Assembly: GCA_032358165.1 (NCBI GenBank)
Contig: JAALGY010000062.1
Coordinates: 1,674,001-1,738,000 of the forward strand
Length of the DNA stretch: 64,000 nt
Reading direction: 5' to 3'
Source: Diplosphaera chodatii
Taxonomy: Eukaryota > Chlorophyta > Trebouxiophyceae > Prasiolales > Stichococcaceae
Shown: piece after piece, positions 13,192-25,128 of the stretch
Position numbering within the stretch: the first letter of the stretch is position 1
Layout: each line of letters opens with the position of its first letter
Notes under the pieces: model-generated
What the model was told of the DNA's origin: nothing
Seen by the model: the letters and a program-made list of their open reading frames with translations, nothing else
The model's database searches: none
Translations under genes and position numbers: made by a program

Positions 13192-16081
13192 ATGGTCCGG
13201 CATTCCCATGTCTGTGATCAATGCCTGGATCCGATCAGACTCCTCGCATCACGACGGTTTACAGGTCAGAAGGTCAGTCAGATGGTCCAGATGGCCGCCC
13301 GAGTAGGCGGAGCAGCGGCAGAAACAGCTCGTTGTGACAACGGCTCAGCAGAGCTGGATCAGTTGTCATTTGCGAGGCGGCAGGGTGCTGGGCTGCAGAA
13401 CGACAGACAGGCTCAACTGGATGACGCAGCGACTCCATCCACGCCCGCAGCAGTGACCTTGCAGCCTAGCATGAGCAGCCACAGTCCATCGCCAGCAGGG
13501 AACAGCAGCATCGCAGCATCCGATGCAGTCACTCCAGTTGGGTATTCAGTGCAGCAACAGCAAAGTCAGCAACCGTCGCTGGTAGTGTTCAGTGGCGGTA
13601 CAGCCTTCAATACAGTCGCAGGTGGGCAGTACCAGCTGCAGCATTCATGCAGAAGGACGATGATGCCAAGTTCAGGCTGCGTGTCCGGGGCGTCAAGCAC
13701 CTGCTGTCCAGATGCTCTGCGAAGCATCGTGACTCCCTACGTAGGCCATATGAGGACGCTCACCACCCGCGTGACACATGTGCTGCCAGTCAGCGACGAC
13801 GGGGGCAGCACCGCGGAGATCGTGCGGGTGCTGGGCGGCCCCGCTGTGGGCGACATCCGCTCCCGGTGCCTGCGCCTGGCTGACGATAGCAACGAGGAGG
13901 TGGGCACGACCAGCAGCATGCGCATCAATGAAAGACTGTGGCACAGCCACAACATGCCGTGACATGGCGGCATCCGGCAGTTGACCTGCTGCACAGCAGT
14001 GCACGTTTTCCTGCAGCTGCGTCAATGGTGACGGCGGAGGACGGTGTGCAGTGTCTTATGGCCACAGGCGCGGGCGGTGAAGCGGCTGCTGGCGCACAGG
14101 CTGGACAGCAGGGATGCGGCGGCGGCGCGGCGGGAGTGGCACGACCTGGTGGAGGGGCAGCACGCGCTGTGGGCGGGGGTGTCCGACCCCTACAAGCACA
14201 CCATCCGCGCCTTCCTGGTCCACTTCCACTCCGCCATCCTGCGCCACGCCTCCGAGCGCTTCAACTTCCTGAACGGCAGCATCGGTGCGGCGCACGATGC
14301 ATGCGCAAGTATGCTTGTGCTTTGCACGAAAGCAAGCAGCGTCACAGTGTAGGAGTGACCTGCCACGCATTGCACCCAGTGCCCACCCGCTGACGGAACC
14401 ACCACCAATGATCTGTTGCAGCGATCCCCTGAAGCTCAGCAGTGCCGCACTTCACACAGGCAACTTCTTCTTTGCGGGGGCGCGGCTGTTTCTGCGCTCA
14501 CTGGAGGCCGCCGTCTTCCTGTTCTCGCGCGTGGCCCGCATCCCGGATGGCTCCGCGGTGCTGCCCGCCATCTGCACCGAGGGCGTCATCACGCTTGGCG
14601 CAGAGCTGGTGCGGCATCGCCCGATGTCCTTATTCGGAAAAGCATCATAGGGCAGTCAAGGGCAGTGTTCAGCATTGTAGCTGCTGCTGTCATGCGGTCT
14701 TATGCATGAGGGAAACCGCAGGTTCTCACAACCACACCATTGCCTGGGTGTTGCCACCAGCCAGAGTCGTGTCGCACCATCCATCTCGGCCACCTCTCCA
14801 TTGGCACCGCAGGAGGGTGGCGCGGTGATCAGGGGGCAGAACCAGATATCGCACCCGCCGCGAGCAGCAGGCACGGTGGACAAGTCTGGCAGCGGCCCCG
14901 CGCTCCCCGCTCCCATCCGCCGCATCTTCTACCTCTCCTCTGAGGGAACGCAGCAGGTGCTTCCAACAGCGCTATCCCAATGCACGGGACCCAACCCCTC
15001 ATGAGAATGGAGGCATGTCAGCAGCATCGAATCTGGTGCATCAACTCCTGCCACATCTGTCAAGGCGCTCATGTGCAACGTGGCTTGTCACTGCAGGAGC
15101 ACGAGGTGTTCCCGCTGCCGAATCCGACGGTGTTGACGGAGGTGGGCGCGGCGGACGGTGTCGTCTTTGCGATGGGCTCCCTGTACACCTCCATCTGCCC
15201 ACCGCTTGTGCTGAGCGGCGTTGGGTGAGCTGCTGTTGAGTCTGGTGGGCAAAGTAGTGCCGCACTTCTGCCAGCCATGATACCCTCCCAACATGTCCAC
15301 CTGGACTCTGCGTGTTTGTGCTGCCAACATTGTGCTGCCAACTGCACGGCTGCAGGGAGGCGATTGCAGCACGGCAGGGCGTTCCAAAGGTGCTGCTGCT
15401 CAATGGCAGCCACGACCGCGAGACCAGCGTTCGGTCCGGCAGCACAGGCGGGATGACGGCGGTGGACATTGTGCATGCGGTCAGTCGTTGCGTGCAGAGG
15501 ATCATGTACGTGCACCTGCTCCAAGTGCAGCTTGAGGTGCACGTGTTGGCTCACACCTGCGCCAACTTCTGCTGCATGCCACTGTAATGGCCTGCATCCT
15601 CCGACCCTCAGGTTTCATTGCCCGTTGCAGCTGACGGATGCGTTGAACAGGCGGTACTCCCCGCGCGGCTCAACTCTGCAGCACACAGCGGGGAACTACA
15701 TCACACATATACTAGCGCCTGTGGGCGGCGCCATCCACATCGATGTGGACCAGCTGGCAGCTGTGGGTATCTCGCATGTGTTGGAGGTATGCTGCCGGCT
15801 GTCCCAGAACTGCATCTGATCACTGCCAGTGCCGGCAGGGTCAGAACTGCTGTGCAGACCGCTACTGCAGTGTCTGTACTGTGGCGCTGTGACACTGCAC
15901 CGTCTTTGCCGGCGATGCAACTGTTCTCACTGTGAGTCGTTCGGCATTGCAGGTGCCTGCGTTGCGCGACGGCGCCAACCGGGCGGTGTTTGACCCGGAT
16001 GCGCTGGTGGCGGCCGTCGGCGGCATCCTTGCAGACAGCAGCAAGGCAGTGGTCGCCGAAGCCGTCCTGGCAGCCGTTTGA
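13192..16081 (+). CDS. CofD/YvcK-like family protein (UPF0052 type)
   Basis: Exons 13192-13621, 13745-13899, 14068-14284, 14460-14608, 14813-14956, 15097-15224, 15356-15479, 15631-15786, 15953-16081; all junctions in phase, 543 aa. After a low-complexity N-terminal region (about 1-128, Ser/Gln-rich, maybe a transit peptide) the family core begins: VVFSGGTAFN (about 130-139), VLPVSDDGGSTAEI (about 157-168), GDIRSRCLRLAD, IRGQNQIS, AMGSLYTSICP and NGSHDRETS. These match the plant and bacterial CofD/YvcK fold. Bacterial YvcK proteins bind UDP-sugars and regulate carbon flow to the cell wall, and archaeal CofD makes coenzyme F420. The plant members have no established reaction, so I name the fold only. 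The first ATG is not certain; later in-frame ATGs exist. Confidence 0.92.
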
Positions 16082-16688
16082 CTGGATCATAGTGTGTTTC
16101 TCCAACAATATCCAGCATGTATATATGGCTTTCTTTACAGAGAAGACGGAGCTGCGTCAGCTCTGGTGCGAAGTTCAGTGTCAACGCAGGATGGTGATGT
16201 TGATGAACATAATTCACGAAGTACAGTACTCTCCTTGCACTTGTGTCGATATGATTAATAGAGGCTTATATGTTGACCTGTTCTGCAAAGTTTGCAGGCA
16301 TAGCGTGACGAAACGTGCAGGTCCTGTTGCATTGGTGCTTCCAGAGCTAGTATTCTTCAGATGCGCAGCCACCCTGTGTCAAGATGCTGTGAGCAAGAGT
16401 GTTAAGATGCTCATGCAGTCCCCTGAGCCTGTCATTTACCGCTCGCACTCCCATTCCTGCACGCCTGTAGACGCTGACGCGTGCGTCTGCCAGGTCTTAC
16501 CTCATTCATCTCATCGTGCCAATCAGAGCTTGCCATCGATTTTTGTTGATCTAGATCAGTCTGCCGGTCAACTCACAGCCTTGTGGACAGCAGCTTCGCG
16601 CTGACTATCAGACGGCAGCAACTGTATAGTGTCGCACGGTGGTAGCTCGTCGTCGCTGGCCACGGTGGCGTCGAGCTGACTAGCCACG
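16082..16688. other. Intergenic, tandem genes
   Basis: About 600 bp between the CofD-like stop and the EFR3-like start, more AT-rich than the flanking exons. It presumably holds the 3' UTR of one gene and the promoter of the next. A 204-codon open frame covers it but shows no family motif or phase-consistent splicing. Confidence 0.5.
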
Positions 16689-19600
16689 ATGAACTGCCAC
16701 TGGCACGTGTGCGGTCTCAACTACACCTGCAACTGCTGTGGCATCGCCGCCACGTCTGTGGCGCCCGTGAAGCGCTACAACGACCTGGTGCCAGATGTGT
16801 TTCCAAAGGTGGAGCCGCCGCCAGATGCGCCAGTGGATGCTGGCACGGCGCGTAAGATCAAGAAGCTCGTCGAGTATGTGCACAAGAATCCCCAGCGCGG
16901 CCCCAAGGCAAGCACATGCATAGCTGCCATACCTATCATTCATATCCACCTCCATGCAGATGGTCAGTAAGAATTCATCTGTTCAGCTGCCAGTTGAGCG
17001 GTGGTGAGCCGCTATGCCAGTCCAGGTTGGGCACTTGGACTCCAGCTCCCTGCTCCGAGCGATTTGCGGCTCTATATCATAGCAGTGCGCGTGCTGCAGG
17101 TGTCGCGGCGGCTGGCACGGCGTATCGGCAAGGCGCTGTCGCAGCAGCGCTACGGCTACATCATGCTGGCGGTCGAGGCATACAGCGCGCTGCTGGGCGG
17201 CCTGCAGCGCGGCGACTGCCGCATGCTGGCGCGGGAGCTCATCGTGCAGCGTGTGGTGCGCTGTTCTCACGCTTGACCAGGCTTCTGATGGCAGCGATGC
17301 AGAGTCTCGCCTGGTGCATACTCACCACCACCCCTGTCCTCCCTGTACACAGTGTTGTGGAACTGTGTTGCTTGCGCCCATGCCTCTGCTCAGTGCAGTA
17401 GCTGTGCCCATGTGGCACCACACGCGTGGCCTGCAGACGCGGGGCGGCAGGCAGGAGGCGGGCCCGGCGCTGGACGCGCGCATGAGCGTGGTGGGGCTGC
17501 TGTCCCGCCACCCGCGCGCCGACATGCGCGCAGCCGCGGCGCGCCTCCTCCGGCAGTTCACCGAGCTGCAGGTGACCTCCCAGTCATGACACGAGCAGAC
17601 CGGTCAGCATGGGCGGCAATGGCACCTGCTGACATCCAGCCAGCTTGCAGAAACACCAATGCACGCCTCAACAGGCCGCATGCGGGGCCACTTGTCAGCG
17701 TCACAGTATATGGCAGACAACAATCGGACGTTTGTTGCCTCAGACGAACTGCCCGCACACAGGACACCGGCGACTACATGCCACAGCTGGCCGTGCTGGC
17801 GCCGGAGATCTGCGCCACAGCCAGGGGCGAGGTGCCACAGGGAGGGAAGACGGGGATCAATAGCGGGGGCGGCGGCGACGGCGGCGCTTGTGTTGCGGAG
17901 GCACTCAGAGCGCTCGACGAATACGACAGCCTGGTCACACGCATCTCGCTTGCGGATCAGGTCAGCGCAGCTGTTGTATTAGGTGGTCACACTAACTCAG
18001 CCATCTGGCACATGGCTACGCGGCTTGCGTGGTCAAATGTACCATACCAGGCACCTTGCATTGGACTCTGCTCATGTGCTGTGTCCAGCACTACCCAAAC
18101 GTTTTGTTACCTCGAGTTCGTAGAGGTCCAGAACGTTCTGTTGGATGCATGCAGATGTTTCCCAGCATTGCTGGTGCATTGGTAGCGGCGTATGCCGGCA
18201 GGCCGTCGGCTGATGGCAACGCTGCGGGCAGCTCAGGCGTGCACTCAGCTGCGGCCGCGCAGTTGGCAGCTGGCATTGGCAGCCGCACCAAGGTACACAG
18301 CTGCTCGGAGCACGCGCTGGCTGAAAGCAGGGTTGCATCTCTGCTATAATACTCCGACATTGGCAAGGAACAAAGCCAGCTGCAGGCCCCGTCAACCACC
18401 TCTTTCCTTGCGGGAGCACGAAGTGTGCATGCATCCTGCAGGCGGCCGACGGGACTTCACAGCGGCTGGCTACAGTATTGGGGGAGGCTGCGAGGGCGGG
18501 CCTCTGGCGCGACGGTGGCGGCGCGGCTCTGCTGACGGACATGCGAGCCGGGGTGTCAGAGCCGCACCAGGCGTGGCCCCTGTATGAGGCGCTGGTGAAG
18601 CACAGCGCTGCACTACCAGCGCCCGAGCAGCAGGTGATTGTCATATTCAGTGTTTGAGCTTGACCCTGTATGGCGGTGGTCATGTCAAATGCCAGTGTGC
18701 ACCAGGCATGCTGCCTTAGTAGCGTACAGTACCAGCTTCCTCTGCATCTCGAAGCAAGGGATGTCAAGAACTGCAGCGGTAAGTCCTACAATGTGTCGAT
18801 TGCAGAACGCTGCTGACCCAGCAGTGCATGCTTGCAACACTCGGAGCCGTTGAGGGGCAGCAGCCGCATCACGCAAACAGAAACTGGTCTGCTGCGTGAC
18901 AGCTGCATGTGCTGTGCGCACACGTCATACCTGCTTGATCCCAGGCGGTGCTGGGCCATGCGGTGGATCTCGCGGCAGCCCATCTGCCAGGTGCCTGGGT
19001 CACCGCTGCGCTGGCGCTGCTGCTGCGCGAAGCAGGACCCTCCGCCGCTGATGGCACAGCCAATGCTGCAGTGCACTCTGCCGTCAGGTGTGCTTTCTTG
19101 CGCACTGGCGGGGCAGTTGCATATGCCTGATCTCACGGCGTAGCTTTGCAAGCTTGGAATTGGTGATTCATCGGGAACACAGATGTGGAACACAGATTGC
19201 AGCTGTTTCTTGCAAGGCGTCATCCGTCTGCATTGCACGTATCAGGCGCAACACTGATGAAGTCCTGCTTACTGCCTCCAGGACGCTGGAGCAGCACTGT
19301 TCGCCCGAGCAGGTGGCGGGTGCGAGAGCGGCGCTGCAAGGTGCAGGGGCTGCTGCTCCCGCTTCACGCCCGACTGACAACCCACTGGGCAACGGACCAC
19401 TGGGCGATGGAGTTGCCGCTGTGCAGAGCACGCCACTTTTGCTCAATAACCGCGACAGTGCACAGCAGCTCGCAGCAGGCACAGCAGCGCCGAATGCTGC
19501 TGTTGATGACGAGACGCTGCGAGTGCACTATGGGCAGTCCGCTGCAGCATCAGCGCCGCCTCTGCACCCGACAGCAGCCCCACCAGCCGCAGCAGCACCG

Positions 19601-19723
19601 GTGGCGGCAGGTGTGAGGACGCCAGAGGATGCCATTGCAGCGCTTGACCGGCTGCTGGCCGCGCAGGGTGTGCCGGCCGTGCACCCCCAGCCTCCACCCG
19701 GGCTGATTGAGGCTGCTGCATGA
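16689..19723 (+). CDS. EFR3-like plasma-membrane scaffold protein
   Basis: Exons 16689-16907, 17100-17255, 17437-17571, 17763-17960, 18155-18292, 18442-18633, 18945-19087, 19282-19723; 540 aa, all in phase. EFR3 proteins anchor the phosphatidylinositol 4-kinase complex to the plasma membrane. The N-terminus carries Cys 3, 8, 14, 16 and 17, then PVKRYNDLVPDVFP and KIKKLVEYVHKNPQR, which follow the plant EFR3 start (PVKRYKKLL.DIFP, KI.KL.EYA.KNP.R). The middle is alpha-helical ARM-like (RYGYIMLAVEAYSALL, MRAAAARLLRQF). The C-terminal 146 aa are low-complexity Ala/Pro-rich. At 540 aa it is shorter than land-plant homologues (about 1000 aa), so either the tail has been lost or exons were missed. 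Intron 1 uses a GC donor (GCAAGC at 16908). The N-terminal cysteines fit palmitoylation, as known for EFR3. Confidence 0.82.
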
Positions 19724-20492
19724 TGCCGTACATGAGGAGCTGCATCCAAGTGGGGACGGGGTGTCGGCAGGACCTCGCCTGCCAGTGGCGGTTGCACTGG
19801 CATTGGTGTGGCTCTGCCGTGTGAGCTTGAGGTCCCACACAGACATCCAGGGATGGGTACAACTGTGTAGATTTGCTTCACTTGTCCTGAGGCGTATCCA
19901 CCCTGAGCCTACTGCCGGACTGCTAGCTTGATGTTAACATCAAAGTACAGAACATTGTGCTTCATGGAGCACTGGACGTAACTCTATCCAGAATGGTGTT
20001 ATGAACATGCCGTCAAGCTAAGCTTGTCAGCAGACTGACACAGACCGCCCATGCACAGTTGCACATGCGCCAGTTGGCGGGCGCTCCTGTGACGAACGAT
20101 GAGAATTGTAACAGGCACGATCCGTGCAACACGTTGAGCACCCCCGATGCAGGCATGATATTGACATTTGTCAGCATTCTTTTTCGAGGGTTCAGTGCAC
20201 CGCTACCCCAGGGCTTCCTCCTCTGGGTGTGCATGCACAGAACGGATGCGAACGCGATCCAGACTGCATATGCGCACACCAGACCGTAGACTCACCAAGG
20301 CTGTATACGCTGAACGCACTGTGCAAACTTGACGAGAAGCCCAGTGCGAGCCTGCAGAACTTCGCGTGCTTGAGAATCTGCACCACCTGACTGCTGCGCC
20401 ATTCTCAAGGTGCAAGCAGGCGGTGGTAGGCGCGCGGTGCCGCCACTCTCCAGCGTCAACAATGATACGATTGAGTTGCATGAGGGGTCCCA
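19724..20492. other. Intergenic
   Basis: About 770 bp with no open frame that can be tied to a family. Presumed 3' UTR of the EFR3-like gene and promoter of the next plus-strand gene. Confidence 0.5.
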
Positions 20493-22627
20493 ATGCGCAT
20501 GAGACGACGTCCTGCAGCTGCTACGCTGCCCTGCGTGGCGTGCGGCCATTCCAGCCGCACAGCAGGCGTGTCACCCGTTCACGGCGGCAACATACGCAGA
20601 CGCGAGCATTGCCGAGTGACATTTGCTGCAGCGGCCAGGAGGCTCAGTCTCAGCCCGGCATGGAGTGCGCAAGGCGGCACATCCTGCTCGCTGCAGCGAC
20701 TTCCGCAGGCAATGACTGTGCCCTCAGGAGCTGCATGCTTGCGAAGGTGCCTCACTCACCCTGAATAGATTGTGATGGAATCCACATCACAAGCTCCATC
20801 GCAGGTTGGTCCTGGGGTGTGGCGGCCCAAGCAGCAACCTTCCAGCTGCCATGGGAAGGCGGACCCGTCAACAGCGCCAGCCCTAAGAGGCGGATCCGGC
20901 CAGAGCTTGCCGCGGCTTTCACGAAGTCGGTGTACGATGCGCTGCTGCAGCAAGAGGTCAGCGACAGAGACCTCCCTGTGAAGGACCTTCATATCAGTAT
21001 GCCTAGCCCCTCGGGGGGCTGCTCACGACGTGAACCATGTTGGTGTCTTTGCAGGGCCTGAGCCCAAAGGATTTGCAGAAGGAGATATTCCAGCTCAGAG
21101 ACAGTGAGCAGGCAGCTTGAATGTGACGCCTGTCTGATGTGGGACGACCTGGTTTTGACGACATGCCCATGTGCTGCATGCTCCTGCATCAGGGGAGTAC
21201 CCCTACTACCGGCAGACATATGCAGCGGAGCTGCCGGGTGTGCCGGACCTCTCAGACTCCAGCGGCGGCCTGTCCAATCCCGTCTTCTTCAACTTTGTGT
21301 ACTACATCCTGTGGAAGGTGTGGCAGTCGCTGCAGCTGGTGCTCTCCAAACGGCTTTGTCCACGACCTCAAGCACTGATCATGCTGGGCAGAAAGACGAG
21401 GCTACTATGGTGTGCAGGTGGCAGCGCGCCATGTGCCCAAGCTAGAGGACCGCGGCCGCCTGACGCGGCTGGCAGGCGAGCTGCTGGCGGCGGAAGTTGC
21501 GCCCGGGCCCCTGCAGATGGCGCGTGACTCAGCCGCAGGTAAGTGCCAACAAGTGCTCAATGCCACCGTCAGCGGATACAGGCGCTGCTGCCTCCAGAAA
21601 TTTGCTTGCACAAATGGCAGAGGCAGTTGTAGCAGACTCACGCCACTTCAGGGAATATGGCTGTCGTGCTGCAGCCAATGGCGGCGTGGCGGCACCCGCA
21701 CAGCTGCGGCAGGCGGTCACAGGCACCCTCAGCACCCTGAAACAGGGCGGCTTCATTGACGACTTCCGGATAGTGTGGGGCGGCACCCCCAACCTGCCGG
21801 CCCGGCCGTACGGCGAGCCCAGCTACCCCCAGGCGGCGGAGTCTGGGGACGCAGCAGACAGCGGCGCGGCAGCGGGCGATGCACCAACGCAGGACGACTC
21901 AGTCGCCGTGTTCCAGGTCCCCTTTTAGGTTGCCACATACAGCCAGCTGCCCGTATGTATGCAGTTGCAAGTGTGCGCAGCAGTGCAGGGAGCTGCAGGC
22001 AGGCGATGCTGTATGGTGCGGCAAAAGCCTGTGCTGTTTGACAGATGACATACATGCTCGGCGGCAGGTGACGCTGCGGGGGCCGGCGGACATACAGGGC
22101 AGCGTGTCGCTGCGCGGGGAGGAGGACGGGTGGTGGGGCCGCGCCGAGTCGGCGCTGCTGGCCGCGGTGCTGGCGGCGGGCGGGCGCCCCGGCGCCAGCC
22201 CCGACGAGTTCTTCTTCCAGGTGAACGCGGTTGGATGGCGTACATGATGTTGGCAGCCCTGTGGCTCCTGTTCATGACAGGTCAGCAGACAGCTACAGTG
22301 CTGCGCGTGGCAACTGACTGGCTGCAAGTCGGCGGTAAATGTGTCACACGTCTACGCCACTAGCTTGCAGGACCAGTGGCAGGGACCCAAGTCCTTTGCA
22401 GACCGCGCGCTGCTCTTTTTTGGTGACCCTCTGCAGACAGTGGAGGTGAGTCCGTGCTGCCTTTGCTGTATGCGAGCTGGCTGGCCAAGTACTGCCGTGC
22501 ATGGCATCCTGTGCCGCAAGAGAGGGTCAGCCAAGGTGAGCAGACCTCTAGTTATGCGCACACCAACGGTCTGTACGCACAGGTCCCCTGGAACCCAACA
22601 TCGCTGATACAGGACTGGCGGTTGTAG
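20493..22627 (+). CDS. Conserved-looking protein of unknown function, probable transit peptide
   Basis: I do not recognise the family. Best model: 20493-20717, 20846-20977, 21055-21103, 21193-21357, 21401-21538, 21621-21916, 22068-22220, 22371-22445, 22583-22627, giving 425 aa in one frame. Exon 1 is Arg/Ala/Ser-rich with few acidic residues (starts MRMRRRPAAATLP), like a chloroplast transit peptide. The mature part contains KDLQKEIFQLRDREYPYYR, a hydrophobic aromatic stretch FFNFVYYILWKVW, FIDDFRIVWGG, DEFFFQDQWQG and LLFFGDPL, ending DWRL. Two uncertainties: an alternative start at ATG 20775 would need a 41-bp intron, and the junction 21357/21401 implies a 43-bp intron with a weak acceptor. 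It is convergent with the pentapeptide gene. Confidence 0.65.
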
Positions 22628-23000
22628 CTGCGACGCAGCCACCGCGTGCCACACCAGAACAGATAGCTTGACAGGGGTGAACAACATATCTGTGCACTCT
22701 CAGGAGCAGTGACATATGTTGGCAGAGCAGCAGCGGGGCAATGCTCCGCAGGATTGGAAATTCATCACTGCGCATCAGCTTCACATGTTGAACCACCTTC
22801 GTGTGCGGGGTCAGCGGGCAACATATATTTCTCAATAGAATTGCGGTTTGATACCGCCGAGGACAGTGCTTCAACTGGTTTTCGGCAGCGCCAGATCATC
22901 GCCATTATGAACCCCGACTCGAACGTTGACTGTTTCAGTTAATGGGAAGTGAGTAACTAGCTGCAGCGCAGCATCTTCAGTCATCCATCCCAGTGCAGGA
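22628..23000. other. Intergenic, between convergent genes
   Basis: About 370 bp between two convergent stops; 3' UTR space, no gene seen. Confidence 0.6.
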
Positions 23001-24681
23001 TCAGTTTCTGACGCGGGCGCGGCCGTAGGTGGGCATTGTGCTGCGGAAGGCCGTCTTCTCGTCATCTGATACCTGCGGCCCCTCCTGGTTTGACGGCACG
23101 CTCTCCTGCGGGTACGAGCAGAGCAGGTGTGGAGACGACACACAGCCAAGGAAAACTCCAGTCCTGTGCAGTCTGCAGGGGCAGCATGTGTCAAGTTCAC
23201 TGCAAAGCAGGCGAGCCCTGCACAGACACTGCTGACGCCTGCATGAGACAGAACACTGCAGGAGATTTACCCTGAAGCGCCGGCGGGAGCCACAGCCCAG
23301 GCTCTCGCGTGTTGATACGCCCGTAGTAGGATTTGTGCCATCAGCATATTTGCAGAGTTTCTGCGCAGCATGACAGCAGCTACTTAGTAAAGCTTTCAGC
23401 TGATCTTCACAGTGCGTCATCTGCAGGTGGCGCTGTGCTGCGGCTGAGACAGCTGTGCAGGGCGCACCTGCTGCATGGGTTTGTCGAGCAGAGCATTTGT
23501 GAAGTCTGCTCCCTGGATCTTGCTATCTGACAGGTCACTCCTGCAGTCCAAATCCGCTTGCTGTCGGCATGTCCCTCCCCGCCAGCTCCTTGGTCACATT
23601 GCCATTGACATTTGCAGTACAGCTCAGTGTGCCTCACCGGGTGAACACCGCCCGAGCGAGTATAGCATTAGTCAAGTTCGCCTGGTTGAGCACGGCCCTG
23701 CAGGATGCCAGTAAGATTCAGAGAGCGCACACCGGTAAGCTTGTGGCCACATCTCTATCAAATGATGCGCAAAGACGCCTCTGCAGGGGGAGCACAGGGC
23801 ATGGCGGGCGCACCGGTCCATGAGGACATCACTCAAATCGGCACCCTCAAAGTTTGTCTGCGGGCGCGGAGCGGTGTCAAAATGAGGCAGACGATGTGTG
23901 CAGGTTGCATGTACACTCGGTCCAGGTGTTCGGGCGTCACCAACTGAGGTGATCCCACCCACCTGATAGGCAACCGCCTTGATGAAGTAGCAAGCCTGCA
24001 GGTTGGCGCCCTGCAGCAAGGCACGTCATGTCAGCACGCCAGCAAGTCCGGCAGCCACTAAATGCGCTGCAGCACACGGAAACTGCACACGTCAGCGTGT
24101 TGCGACACCTTGAAGCTGGCCTGCTTCAGGTTCGCCGATGTGAAGTTTGATCGCCGGAGGTCCTGCAAGCAGCAGCATGCACACAGCCTTTTGCGAGGGT
24201 CCGTGGTGGCCGGTCTGCGGTGCCTTCAGGAAACGATCCTGAGCCACCCTCCTGTTCATCGGAGCCCCACCTGGCCGTCGAACTTTTCGCCAATGGCCTC
24301 GGCGGAGCCGTACTGCAGCGCAGTGCCGACGCCAAACTCTCCACCCGCCGCCTCCTCAAACTTGTTCAGGGCTGCCAAGCCGGCGCCGGAGGACAGCAGC
24401 GTGGTGCCGACCACAGCTGCGGCGGCCGCGGCCTGGACCAGGACCACCGATCAGCATGTGGGGTCAGCTGACCACCCCTGTGGCGCATGTGCAAACGTCC
24501 AGGCAGACTACAATCTCACCTTTGCAGCGTCGACAGCGACTTGCTTGGGGCTGAAGGCTGTGCAGATGAGCCTTTGCGGACGCTGGCAGCCCCGGGAGCT
24601 GGCTGTGCTGAAGGGCAGAGTGCGGGCTGGCCTCAGCAATGTTGGGTGGCAGGTGCACGTTGATGCGGCCACGGACCCCAT
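23001..24681 (-). CDS. Thylakoid-lumen pentapeptide-repeat protein
   Basis: Nine exons, right to left: 24520-24681, 24271-24432, 24109-24162, 23963-24010, 23814-23857, 23638-23697, 23468-23540, 23271-23360, 23001-23105; 265 aa, all in phase. Residues 1-54 are a Ser/Thr/Arg-rich chloroplast transit peptide. Residues 55-76 are a hydrophobic Ala-rich segment typical of a lumen-targeting signal. The body carries pentapeptide repeats (SNFTSANLKQASF, GANLQACYF, TNFEGADLSDVL, AVLNQANLTNAIL, SDLSDSKIQGADFTNALL), which fold as a right-handed beta-helix. The end, LCKYADGTNPTTGVSTRESLGCG then PQVSDDEKTAFR, matches plant thylakoid-lumen pentapeptide proteins. Five exons carry about one repeat pair each. 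Biochemical function in the family is unknown. Confidence 0.95.
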
Positions 24682-25128
24682 CGTGCTGCTCACAGCTCGC
24701 GACTAATGTGCCCAACCTACTGTGACTGTGACCGAGTGTGTGCAACCTGCAAGTGCAGCATCGAGCGAGATCACATGCCCCGTGGGTGCAATGCGATCAG
24801 GGTTTTGCACTTCGTCTATTTGCAAGCAGTGCCAACGCGCACTTGCATATGCTTCTGCTTCTGCTGTGCTCAAAATCCATTACACAATCCACCATCTGTA
24901 CCTCACACCAGAGTCTCGACGAGAGTGTACATCCGCAGGGCCGCTTGCCTCGATAGCTGCTGCCATTGTGACGCTGCCGCCGCCGCCAAGTTGCAGGGTC
25001 CCACTGCAGCCGTGTGCATCTGCTGGTAAAGGCAGGACGCCACCTGCTAGCATACACAGGGTTGAGCTGCAAGCGCTCGAGCCTTGGTCTCGGCCCTGCG
25101 CGTGCCTGCGTGAGCGCGGAGGACTGCA
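24682..25128. promoter_or_regulatory. Bidirectional promoter region, pentapeptide gene / NOP16
   Basis: 447 bp separate the start codons of two divergent genes, so both promoters and 5' UTRs lie here. No convincing TATA box. Confidence 0.5.

Noticed and set aside
13021..13221. Minus-strand frame of 66 codons upstream of UMPS (contains DHGVPLLVGRNGVVRGGG)
   Set aside because: Protein-like at a glance, but no homologous family, no partner exon, and it sits in a divergent promoter region.
22447..22627. Alternative frame giving SVLPLLYASWLAKYCRAWH and so on at the end of the unknown gene
   Set aside because: It is not in frame with the preceding exon. A normal intron 22446-22582 with phase-0 junctions gives VPWNPTSLIQDWRL and the same stop.
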